A program made the position numbers and the translations under genes. A stretch of DNA of 5,039 bases from positions 1 through 5,039 of the forward strand of contig DLMG01000305.1 of NCBI GenBank assembly GCA_002479245.1, in the 5' to 3' direction. Origin of the DNA: Verrucomicrobia subdivision 3 bacterium UBA7542 (GTDB lineage Bacteria; Verrucomicrobiota; Verrucomicrobiia; Limisphaerales; UBA11358). This document shows, piece after piece, positions 1 through 5,039 of the stretch. Below the pieces are notes generated by a model. The model was not told the DNA's origin, ran no database searches, and saw only the letters and a list, made by a program, of their open reading frames with translations. Numbering within the stretch: position 1 is the first letter of the stretch; each line of letters opens with the position of its first letter.

Positions 1-350
1 TTCAGGATGGCCATGTTGAAAACATTGGCGCCCAACGCCAGCACGCCGCCGTCTTGGAACAAAAAACATTGCACGATGAGCACCGTCGTCACCACCACCA
101 CCGCCGCGCTCGGACCGAGCAGGGCCGCCACCAGCGTGCCGCCGACCAAATGGCCGGAAGTTCCGCCCGCCACCGGGAAATTCACCATTTGTGCTGCGAA
201 CAGGAACGCTGCGGCCAGACCGAGCAACGGCACGCGGCGGGGCGGCAGTTCGCGCCGCACCTGACGCAGGGCGAACCCGACGCCAACGGCGGAAATCACG
301 GCCGTAACCGCCGCGGTTTTGCCATCAATGAAACCGTCCGGAATGTGCAC
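1..350 (-). CDS. cbiM: CbiM/NikM-type nickel or cobalt ECF transporter permease (3' end beyond the window)
   Basis: Substrate-binding membrane subunit of a group I energy-coupling-factor metal importer. It works in the inner membrane with an ATPase and a T-component, neither of which lies in this window. The 116 visible codons begin at a GTG (348-350) and read xHIPDGFIDG, the family's hallmark N-terminus. Further signatures follow: NFPVAGGTSGHLVGG at residues 57-71, LLGPSAA, and FQDGGVLALGANVFNMA near the left edge. In characterised NikM proteins the metal is held by the N-terminal amine, His2 and His67; His2 and His67 are both present at exactly those positions. An in-frame stop lies at 369-371, and a GGGA Shine-Dalgarno-like stretch (360-363) sits 9 nt before the GTG, which supports this start. 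Hydrophobic stretches lie at about residues 13-28, 40-56 and 70-95. The gene is divergent from nikR, which makes nickel the likelier substrate (inference). The gene is cut by the window edge, so only the N-terminal half can be judged. Confidence 0.93.
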   Translation of the reverse strand, partial: MHIPDGFIDGKTAAVTAVISAVGVGFALRQVRRELPPRRVPLLGLAAAFLFAAQMVNFPVAGGTSGHLVGGTLVAALLGPSAAVVVVTTVLIVQCFLFQDGGVLALGANVFNMAIL

Positions 351-414
351 GATTAAATTTCCCAGATTTCAACACCCGGCGGCAAGTTTAATCTTCACAC
401 GAATTTTGATTTTC

Positions 415-472
415 GTAACACCTGTTTTGCGGGGTGCAGCTAGGTTGACGTGGTAAATTACTTTGTTACCGT
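415..472. promoter_or_regulatory. Candidate NikR operator/promoter region between cbiM and nikR
   Basis: The 134-bp gap between the divergent genes is AT-richer than its surroundings. It contains GTAACAC (415-421), an inverted TTGTTAC (463-469) and a short dyad GGTAA-N9-TTACC (452-456/466-470). NikR family operators are dyads whose half-sites include GTGTTAC/GTAACAC-like sequences in some lineages and GTATGA/TCATAC in E. coli. The half-sites here resemble the first type, but their spacing and orientation do not fit a standard operator. A weak promoter for nikR can be drawn (TTGACG at 445-450, TACCGT at 467-472) that overlaps the dyad. It would leave only a very short leader, and no Shine-Dalgarno sequence precedes the nikR ATG. 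The location is typical for autoregulation plus control of the permease, but the exact site is a guess. Confidence 0.35.
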
Positions 473-484
473 CTTGCCCGTCGC

Positions 485-913
485 ATGAAAAAAGAAACTG
501 TGAGCCGTTTTAGTGTATCGCTGCCGCCATCGCTTTTGCGGCAACTGGATGAGATGTCGGGCGAAAAAGGCTACGACAACCGGTCGCTGGCCATTGCCGA
601 CATGATCCGCAATCATCTGGTCGAGCACCGGCAGAAATCCGGCAACGAAGACATCGCGGGCACCATCACCCTGGTCTATGACCACCACAAACAACACGTG
701 CAGGAAACACTGACCGACATCCAGCACGACCACCACGACGTGATTCTCTCAACCGTGCACGTACATCTGGACCACCACAATTGCCTGGAAGTGTTGCTGG
801 TGCGCGGCAAGGCGGGGGTCATCCGCAAGATCGCCGATGAACTCATCACCGCCAAGGGAGTGAAACACGGCAAGCTCACCGTAACCACGACCGGCAAGGA
901 CTTGCCGTCGTAA
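485..913 (+). CDS. nikR: Nickel-responsive transcriptional regulator NikR
   Basis: Cytoplasmic nickel sensor that binds DNA as a tetramer when loaded with Ni(II) and usually represses nickel uptake genes. The 142-aa length is normal for the family. Residues 6-48 form the ribbon-helix-helix DNA-binding domain (VSRFSVSLPPSLLRQLDE, then the RSLAIADMIRNHL helix). Residues about 58-138 form the ACT-like metal-binding and tetramerisation domain. The four high-affinity nickel ligands known from E. coli NikR (His76, His87, His89, Cys95) align with His81, His92, His94 and Cys100 here, within QHDHHD and VHVHLDHHNC. The HGKL motif near the C-terminus (128-131) also matches the family. The ATG at 485 gives the standard N-terminus, although there is no recognisable ribosome binding site. 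The divergent CbiM-type permease is its obvious target, and autoregulation is likely (inference). Confidence 0.96.
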   Translation: MKKETVSRFSVSLPPSLLRQLDEMSGEKGYDNRSLAIADMIRNHLVEHRQKSGNEDIAGTITLVYDHHKQHVQETLTDIQHDHHDVILSTVHVHLDHHNCLEVLLVRGKAGVIRKIADELITAKGVKHGKLTVTTTGKDLPS

Positions 914-951
914 TCCTGCACTGGGGGATGCACTTTCAACGTAAATCTGAC

Positions 952-991
952 CTTACAAAACTTTGTCCCACGTGGGACAAAGTTTTGTAAG
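952..991. repeat. Perfect 40-bp palindrome with a parS-like core; possible bidirectional terminator
   Basis: Bases 952-971 and 972-991 are exact reverse complements with no spacer; symmetry stops at both ends (951/992 do not pair). The central 16 bases, TGTCCCACGTGGGACA (964-979), differ from the known parS variant TGTTCCACGTGGAACA only by one symmetric pair of bases. The site lies between the convergent nikR and galE genes, where a two-way terminator would be useful, and a transcript of either strand would form an 18-bp stem with a 4-nt loop. No T-run follows the stem on either side, so a classical intrinsic terminator is not clear. The palindrome itself is certain; its role is open. Confidence 0.9.
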
Positions 992-1066
992 TGGATCACG
1001 TGAGAAAAATTAACGATGGTGGGTGGTTGAATCTGCTTCAATCCGCGCAACCCGCGTCTCCGCTGC

Positions 1067-2038
1067 TCAATCCGGGTAGCCGTTCGGATGCTTTTTGTGC
1101 CAGGCCCAGGCGGTGGCGACGATGTCTTCCAGCTTCGGGAATTTCGGCTTCCAACCCAACTCGCGAACCGCCTTTTCGGCGGACGCCACCAGCCGCGGCG
1201 GGTCGCCGGGCCGGCGCGGTTTTTCAACCGCGGGAATTTTTTTGCCCGTGATTTTTTCGCAGGCCTGAATGACCTGCCGGACGGAATAGCCGTCGCCGTT
1301 GCCCAGATTGTAAAATCCCGTTTTGCCCGGCTGCAATCCGAGCATGTGCGCCTGGGCGAGGTCCTTGATGTGGATGTAATCGCGGATGCACGTGCCGTCC
1401 GGCGTGGGATAATCCGTGCCAAAAATCTCGCATTGCGGCTTCTGGCCGAGCGCCACCTGGAGCACGTTCGGAATGATGTGCGTCTCGATGCGATGATGTT
1501 CGCCGAATTTTTCGCTCGCGCCGGCGGCGTTGAAGTAACGGAAGGCGATGAATTCCAGCTTGTAAAGCTGCTGATACCAGATCAGGACCTTCTCGAACAT
1601 CAACTTCGCTTCGCCGTAGGGATTGATTGGGCGCTGCGGCAAATCCTCGGTCATCGGCACGCGGTCGGGCGGGCCGTAGGTCGCGCAGGTGGAACTGAAG
1701 ACGAACTTCTTCACGCCGCATTCAACGGCGGCGTCGGCGAATTTGAGCGCGTTGACGACGTTGTTGTGGAAATACTTTTTCGGATTCGCCATGGATTCGC
1801 CCACGAGCGCGCTCGCTGCGAAATGCATAATGGCATCGGGCCTGGCAGATTTGACGGCGTTGAGGATGTCGCCTTCCTGCTCGGGTTTGCCCAAAACAAA
1901 TTTCGCGCGGGCATCCACCGCCGAGCGATGGCCTTCGGTGAGATTGTCATAAACCGTGACCGCATGGCCGGCACCAAGCAGTTCTTCCGTGCAAATGGAG
2001 CCAATGTAACCCGCGCCGCCGGTGACAAAGACGTTCAT
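1067..2038 (-). CDS. galE: UDP-glucose 4-epimerase GalE
   Basis: NAD-dependent short-chain dehydrogenase/reductase of the extended type that interconverts UDP-glucose and UDP-galactose in the cytoplasm, feeding galactose use and cell-surface polysaccharide synthesis. The product has 323 aa, slightly shorter than the usual 330-340. The N-terminal Rossmann motif GGAGYIG occupies residues 7-13, Asp31 follows the second beta strand, and HFAA (72-75) contacts NAD. The catalytic residues are visible: Thr117 in SSTCATYG (115-122), Tyr141 and Lys145 in PYGEAK. The Thr replaces the Ser of E. coli, as is common in bacterial GalE. RYFNAAGA (167-174) and CIRDYIHIKDLA (217-228) are strongly GalE-like. The start ATG (2036-2038) is fixed by the nucleotide-binding motif, although no Shine-Dalgarno is seen. 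It lies 3 bp after the stop of the upstream small gene, so it is probably the last gene of the lepB operon. Its 3' end converges with nikR. Epimerase specificity for UDP-GlcNAc cannot be excluded. Confidence 0.95.
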   Translation of the reverse strand: MNVFVTGGAGYIGSICTEELLGAGHAVTVYDNLTEGHRSAVDARAKFVLGKPEQEGDILNAVKSARPDAIMHFAASALVGESMANPKKYFHNNVVNALKFADAAVECGVKKFVFSSTCATYGPPDRVPMTEDLPQRPINPYGEAKLMFEKVLIWYQQLYKLEFIAFRYFNAAGASEKFGEHHRIETHIIPNVLQVALGQKPQCEIFGTDYPTPDGTCIRDYIHIKDLAQAHMLGLQPGKTGFYNLGNGDGYSVRQVIQACEKITGKKIPAVEKPRRPGDPPRLVASAEKAVRELGWKPKFPKLEDIVATAWAWHKKHPNGYPD

Positions 2039-2041
2039 GCG

Positions 2042-2602
2042 TTAACTATGAAAGGAGCCTGCCGCAGTGCAAAGTTCAAAATGGCGGAAATAAATTTGCG
2101 GGCACCAGGAAAGCGTGCGGACGGTTTCGACACGGGTGATCAACCATCTCCCGTCAATCTTTTGCAACGTGAATTTCATCTGCTGCACGAACGGGTTGTG
2201 TTCGCCGGAAACGTTCGCTTCGACGGTGAGATCCGCCACGGCGGATTGCTGGTCCGGCGCAACGGTTATGTTTATGTCGGGGAATTTGACCTGCACACCG
2301 CCGGCCCGCGAACGGGCCATCAGGGCCACCTGGGTGATTTCTTCACGATCCATGGAATTGCGCTGGCCAAGTTCGGGTAATTCCACGTTTAACTCGACAT
2401 TGGTGGAGAAAAATCCGGCCACACTGCGCGCGGCAGCCAGTCGCGTCAGGTCGCCTTCATCGGACGAAGATGAAACGGTGCGGGCCAGTTCCGTGAGTTG
2501 CCGGCGAATGACTTTTTCCGGGCGGGGAAAAAGGACCGTCCACAGCCAGACGCCCAGCGCCGCCAGCGCGGCCAGCAACACGATGCGGATAATGACTTTC
2601 AT
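2042..2602 (-). CDS. Membrane-anchored protein of unknown function, probable NTF2-like fold
   Basis: A 186-aa protein I cannot assign to a named family. Residues about 4-24 (IIRIVLLAALAALGVWLWTVL) are one hydrophobic segment, an uncleaved anchor or signal, so the rest is probably periplasmic. The soluble part has the layout of an NTF2-like or DUF4440-type small domain: an amphipathic helix with the pair EKVIRRQLTELA (29-40), an FF motif (64-65), a helix around EEITQVALMARS (87-98), then alternating strands ending in LQKIDGRWLITRVETV (146-161), a typical last hairpin of that fold. A tail of about 20 residues with two cysteines follows. The start ATG (2600-2602) overlaps the lepB stop in an ATGA tetranucleotide, implying translational coupling and explaining the lack of a Shine-Dalgarno. 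The frame stays open further upstream inside lepB, but that part is only a shadow. Fold assignment is inference from pattern; ligand or partner is unknown. Confidence 0.8.
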   Translation of the reverse strand: MKVIIRIVLLAALAALGVWLWTVLFPRPEKVIRRQLTELARTVSSSSDEGDLTRLAAARSVAGFFSTNVELNVELPELGQRNSMDREEITQVALMARSRAGGVQVKFPDINITVAPDQQSAVADLTVEANVSGEHNPFVQQMKFTLQKIDGRWLITRVETVRTLSWCPQIYFRHFELCTAAGSFHS

Positions 2603-3198
2603 AAGAGGGCTTTGCCAACAATCTGGCTGCGTTGTGCCCGGCCAAACGTGTGATCTTCCCAAGGCATGGTGCGGTTGTCGCCCACGACGAAATATTCGTC
2701 CGGGCCGAGTTTGACGGGTGGGCGATTCCAGTCGCAAGGTGTTTTCTCATACGGTTCATCCAGCACTTCGCCGTTGATCAGCACGCGGCCGTTCTCAAAG
2801 GCGACGGTTTCGCCCGGCAAACCGATGATGCGTTTCAGCAACATGATGTGTGGCGGTTCCAGCCAGTTGGCGGCCTGATGTATGCCGGCGGGGCTGTTGG
2901 TCTCCGCGCGGGAAAACCGGATACCCACCACGTCGCACCGTTGTGGCTCGTGCCACAGGTAAGCGAACCGGTTCACGAAATGCATCGAACGGTCCGGGTA
3001 CGTCGGCAACATGCTGATGCCTTCAACACGGATGTGCAACAGGATGAATTTGAAAACCACGAAGCTGGTGACAACCAAAACCACAACCCGCACCAGGGTT
3101 GCTTTGGGATTGCGTCCCATCACCGCGATGCGCACCCAGCGGGGCAATCGCGGCTGCTTCCAGCCGGCATTTGATTGTCCGGCTTGGTCTTGTGCCAT
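2599..3198 (-). CDS. lepB: Signal peptidase I
   Basis: Membrane-bound serine protease that removes signal peptides from exported preproteins on the outer face of the inner membrane. From the chosen start it has 199 aa. A basic N-terminus leads into one membrane segment (about residues 35-56, LVRVVVLVVTSFVVFKFILLHI region). Box B (VEGISMLPT) supplies the nucleophile Ser62, and box D (LLKRIIGLPGETV) supplies the general base Lys122. Box E begins with GDNR (173-176) but continues TMPWEDHTFGR, lacking the usual SxDSR. Two adjacent ATGs (3201 and 3198) are possible. The AGGA at 3203-3206 is better spaced (4 nt) for the second, which I use. The frame remains open to 3402, but that extension runs through a palindromic repeat and has no family similarity. 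The 3' end overlaps the next gene by 4 bp, giving an operon with the NTF2-like gene and galE. Confidence 0.92.
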   Translation of the reverse strand: MAQDQAGQSNAGWKQPRLPRWVRIAVMGRNPKATLVRVVVLVVTSFVVFKFILLHIRVEGISMLPTYPDRSMHFVNRFAYLWHEPQRCDVVGIRFSRAETNSPAGIHQAANWLEPPHIMLLKRIIGLPGETVAFENGRVLINGEVLDEPYEKTPCDWNRPPVKLGPDEYFVVGDNRTMPWEDHTFGRAQRSQIVGKALL

Positions 3199-3286
3199 CA
3201 TGTCCTGAAGTTTCGCGCATCCTGCCAGCGGCGCAAGCGCAGACTCTTGCACGGTATTTGCCTGAGCGCACCCCGACACCAACACC

Positions 3287-3352
3287 GGAACGCCGGATTT
3301 ATCCGGCAGAACACGCGCCGGCTGCACACCTGCCGGATAAATCCGGCGTTCC
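3287..3352. repeat. REP-like element: two 23-bp inverted arms, each a nested hairpin
   Basis: Bases 3287-3309 and 3330-3352 are exact reverse complements separated by 20 bp. Each arm also contains its own near-perfect dyad, GCCGGAT-TT-ATCCGGC on the left (3292-3307) and its complement on the right. The DNA or RNA could therefore fold either as one long stem or as two short hairpins. This nested architecture is that of bacterial REP/BIME-type extragenic repeats. No transposase is nearby. Whether it is repeated in the genome cannot be seen from this window. Confidence 0.85.
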
Positions 3353-3467
3353 ACGCGGACGCAACATTGTGCATGGGTGGTAGTGTCCGGGGTATGTTGC
3401 ACACATCATTTTGGAGACGGCGGAGCACGGCCATCTCAGCCGCAGCACGTTCGACAAGCCAAAAACC

Positions 3468-3535
3468 CGTGGAATTTCGTGCGCTCATTCGGCAATCCGG
3501 CTGCTGCGGGTGGGACCCCCGCGCTCCGTTCCACG
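3468..3535. repeat. 68-bp segment bounded by CGTGGAA/TTCCACG inverted ends, with an inner hairpin
   Basis: CGTGGAA (3468-3474) and TTCCACG (3529-3535) are inverted copies flanking a segment with an internal GCGGG-N7-CCCGC hairpin (3506-3510/3518-3522). TTCCACG occurs again at 3349-3355, directly overlapping the end of the REP-like element, and at 3568-3574, close to the dus stop. It could be a small non-autonomous repeat or part of the dus 3' region. There is no T-run to make a clear terminator. Confidence 0.45.
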
Positions 3536-3579
3536 TTGTCGCGTAAACGCGGAACTCCCAACATTTATTCCACGATTGG

Positions 3580-4629
3580 TCAGCACCGTTCTCCGGCCAT
3601 GACGTCCGCATCCTTGACGGCAAAAGAAAAAGGTTCGAGCGGCAGGGGTTGATCGTGATTCAGAAATTTTTCGCAGACCCGGAAGAAGTCCGATTTCGTG
3701 GTGACGCGGCGAATTTGATGCAGAAATTGTCCGTCTGGTTCAACGCCCACGCCGAGATAATTCATGTATTTTTTCATTTTCGCCACCTGTGCGGATTCTC
3801 GCACGTCCGGCGAACAAGCTGCTTCGTAGAGCGCGCGCACGTATTCCAGCACTTCGAGTCCGCGGGGGATGAAAACGGCTTCGCCGCGCTGATACTGGCG
3901 GATTTGTTGGAACAACCAGGGATTGCGAATGGCGCCGCGCCCGATCATCAGTCCGCGCGCACCGGTGATTTTCAGAACTTCAGCCGCGTTCCGGGCGGAA
4001 TGCACATTGCCATTGGCCAGCACCGGACAGGGCATTTCCGCAACGGCACGCGCGATGCATTCGTAATGCACTGTTCCGCGATACATCTCGCGGACCGTGC
4101 GACCGTGGACGACCAGCAAGTCCAGCGAGTGCTTCGCAAAAACCGGCAGCAGTTCATCGAAAACCTTGGGTGAATCGAATCCAATGCGGGTTTTGACCGT
4201 GAATTTGATCTTCACCGCGTCCCGCAGCGCGCCGAGAATGGCATCCACCCGCCGCGGTTCACGCAGCAATCCGCCGCCGGCGCATTTGCGGTAAACCACC
4301 GGCGCCGGACAACCCAGATTCAGGTCCACTGCCGCAATCGGATACTGCTGCAACTCGCGCGCCGTGCGCACGAGCGACGGAATATCGTTGCCGATCATCT
4401 GGGCGATGACCGGCTGGCCCGTCGGGTTTTCGGTGATGGATTTAAGAATGCGTTTTCGCAGGGTTGAAGTGGCGTGGACGCGGAAATATTCCGTGACATA
4501 AACGTCCGCCCCGCCGTAAACCGCCATCAATTTCCAGAACGGCAAATCCGTTACCTCCTGCATCGGCGCCAGCGCCAGCACCGGCGCCGGATTGGTAAAC
4601 AGTGCTTCAAATTGATGGTGACAATCCAC
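3580..4629 (-). CDS. dus: tRNA-dihydrouridine synthase
   Basis: FMN- and NADPH-dependent enzyme that reduces specific uridines of tRNA to dihydrouridine in the cytoplasm. The product has 349 aa, within the normal range. The TIM-barrel domain begins with LALAPMQEVTDLPFW (18-32, the FMN-binding APMxxVTD motif). The catalytic cysteine is Cys107 in LNLGCPAP. TVKTRIGFD (144-152), VVHGRT (173-178), LANGNV (204-209) and MIGRGAIRNPWLF (228-240) are the remaining FMN-site signatures. The C-terminal helical part (about 255-330) is the tRNA-binding domain; the segment around KKYMNYL somewhat recalls DusC, while the barrel is equally DusB-like, so the subfamily is left open. The frame is open far upstream, but family N-termini begin just before FEALF. 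The GTG at 4627-4629 gives this, with CAGG 11 nt upstream. The upstream MnmD-like gene ends 8 bp before it, indicating co-transcription. Confidence 0.94.
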   Translation of the reverse strand: MDCHHQFEALFTNPAPVLALAPMQEVTDLPFWKLMAVYGGADVYVTEYFRVHATSTLRKRILKSITENPTGQPVIAQMIGNDIPSLVRTARELQQYPIAAVDLNLGCPAPVVYRKCAGGGLLREPRRVDAILGALRDAVKIKFTVKTRIGFDSPKVFDELLPVFAKHSLDLLVVHGRTVREMYRGTVHYECIARAVAEMPCPVLANGNVHSARNAAEVLKITGARGLMIGRGAIRNPWLFQQIRQYQRGEAVFIPRGLEVLEYVRALYEAACSPDVRESAQVAKMKKYMNYLGVGVEPDGQFLHQIRRVTTKSDFFRVCEKFLNHDQPLPLEPFSFAVKDADVMAGERC

Positions 4630-4637
4630 AATGCAAA

Positions 4638-5039
4638 TTACCTGAATTGCGGATGCTGTCGCAATCTTTCCCAGGTTTCGGGCGATAACGGCGCCTGCCG
4701 GTAAACCGGCCCGCTCAATGGCTCGGCGCTGTGGGAACTTTTCGCGCGCTCCAGCCAGCGGCGGTCGAGTGGCTCGTCCAGCAGGTCGGGCCGGTTTGCC
4801 GCCATGGTGGTTTCCTCCTTCAAGCCCGATGGATGTCCCACGCCCACGAAGAATCCGCCCAGCAGCATCGTCACCCGGGCCATCGTGCTGCGCGTGTACG
4901 TGGCCAGCGCGCAGGGACGTTGCGGATCGAGCCGGCGGAACAAACCGGCAAACAACGGTACCGTCCACATCGCTGGATTTTTCTTTGGTGAAAACGGGTC
5001 GAACAGAATGGCGTGAGGCGGTGGAACGCCGGCCTCCGG
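4638..5039 (-). CDS. mnmD: MnmC/MnmD-like SAM-dependent methyltransferase (5' end beyond the window)
   Basis: The last 133 codons of a gene entering from the right edge. The visible part contains ILFDPFSPKKNPAMWT, matching the MnmC methyltransferase signature (E. coli MnmC has LDGFAPAKNPDMW at this place). It is followed by LFAGLFRRLDPQRPCALATY, then TMARVTMLLGGFFVGVGHP, which fits the last strands and helices of the Rossmann-type domain. The family (DUF752) methylates 5-aminomethyl-2-thiouridine at tRNA position 34, completing mnm5s2U. No FAD-dependent MnmC2 domain follows; instead a short tail of about 50 residues ends in ETWERLRQHPQFR. The product would thus be a stand-alone MnmD type. The gene's SAM-binding N-terminal half is not visible, so exact substrate is inferred. 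Close linkage to dus (8-bp gap) supports a tRNA modification role. Confidence 0.82.
   Translation of the reverse strand, partial: PEAGVPPPHAILFDPFSPKKNPAMWTVPLFAGLFRRLDPQRPCALATYTRSTMARVTMLLGGFFVGVGHPSGLKEETTMAANRPDLLDEPLDRRWLERAKSSHSAEPLSGPVYRQAPLSPETWERLRQHPQFR

Larger units (their letters stand above)
3202..3579. other. 378-bp intergenic block rich in palindromes, no convincing gene
   Basis: This lies between the dus stop and the lepB start and should contain the dus 3' end and the lepB promoter. No clear -35/-10 pair for lepB was found. Besides the two repeats listed separately, it holds a hairpin at 3414-3421/3430-3437 (8-bp stem; one position is a U-G wobble when read as minus-strand RNA) and a 7-bp inverted repeat GCAACAT/ATGTTGC at 3361-3367/3394-3400. 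Several frames are open here but show no start-codon signals or recognisable domains. Confidence 0.7.

Noticed and set aside
54..356. Plus-strand histidine-rich open frame of 100 codons
   Set aside because: It is antisense to the clear CbiM-type permease; the His run comes from the GTG-rich valine codons read in reverse.
914..1066. Possible small RNA or gene between nikR and galE outside the palindrome
   Set aside because: No promoter, further hairpin or coding signal was seen; only the 40-bp palindrome stands out.
676..1422. Minus-strand frame of 248 codons across nikR, the palindrome and the galE 3' end
   Set aside because: It runs antisense to nikR and in a wrong frame through galE, with low-complexity Arg/Thr/Ser composition typical of a shadow.
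1088..2380. Plus-strand open frame of 430 codons, the second longest in the window
   Set aside because: It lies antisense to galE and the NTF2-like gene, both with clear protein features, and shows no domain of its own; long antisense frames are common at this base composition.
3198..3623. Minus-strand frame of 141 codons covering the intergenic block
   Set aside because: It is built from repeats (both REP arms give similar peptide pieces), overlaps the dus end, and has no recognisable domain or ribosome binding site.
4638..4805. Separate 55-aa gene starting at the ATG at 4805 behind a strong AAGGAGG
   Set aside because: The frame is continuous with the MnmD-like coding sequence to the window edge; the apparent Shine-Dalgarno encodes the conserved-looking Lys-Glu-Glu stretch. 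An internal start is possible but unsupported.
4630..4968. N-terminal extension of dus up to an ATG at 4968
   Set aside because: The extra 113 residues overlap the MnmD-like gene in another frame and have no similarity to Dus; the GTG at 4629 gives the normal N-terminus.

Overview
The window reads as chromosomal DNA of a moderately high-GC, Gram-negative-type bacterium. Its gene mix is a nickel regulator with an ECF-type metal permease, GalE, a type I signal peptidase, a tRNA dihydrouridine synthase and an MnmC-like methyltransferase. The intergenic DNA is rich in palindromes. Together with the style of the proteins, this suggests Verrucomicrobiota (Pedosphaera/Limisphaerales-like). That placement is inference from general familiarity, not from a search. 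There is no phage, transposase, CRISPR or defence gene.

Left part (1-991): a cbiM/nikM-type nickel or cobalt permease gene runs off the left edge on the minus strand. It is divergent from nikR on the plus strand, with a 134-bp shared control region between them. All four nickel ligands of NikR and the two N-terminal metal-site histidines of the permease are present, so this looks like a nickel uptake module with its own sensor. The gap after nikR holds a perfect, loopless 40-bp palindrome whose core resembles the ParB site parS.

Middle (1067-3198, minus strand): lepB (signal peptidase I), a small membrane-anchored protein with a probable NTF2-like fold, and galE are packed as one probable operon. 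lepB overlaps the second gene by 4 bp, and galE starts after a 3-bp gap. galE converges on nikR.

Intergenic block (about 3202-3579): no convincing gene. It holds a REP-like element (two 23-bp inverted arms, each itself a hairpin), a second short element bounded by CGTGGAA/TTCCACG, and other small hairpins.

Right part (3580-5039, minus strand): the 3' part of an MnmC/MnmD-like methyltransferase gene enters from the right edge. Eight bases after its stop follows a dus gene with a GTG start. Both products are probably tRNA-modification enzymes, so this is a plausible two-gene tRNA modification operon.

Most of the window is ordinary housekeeping sequence. The parts worth a second look are the 40-bp palindrome, the repeat block, the nikR control region and the uncharacterised NTF2-like protein.
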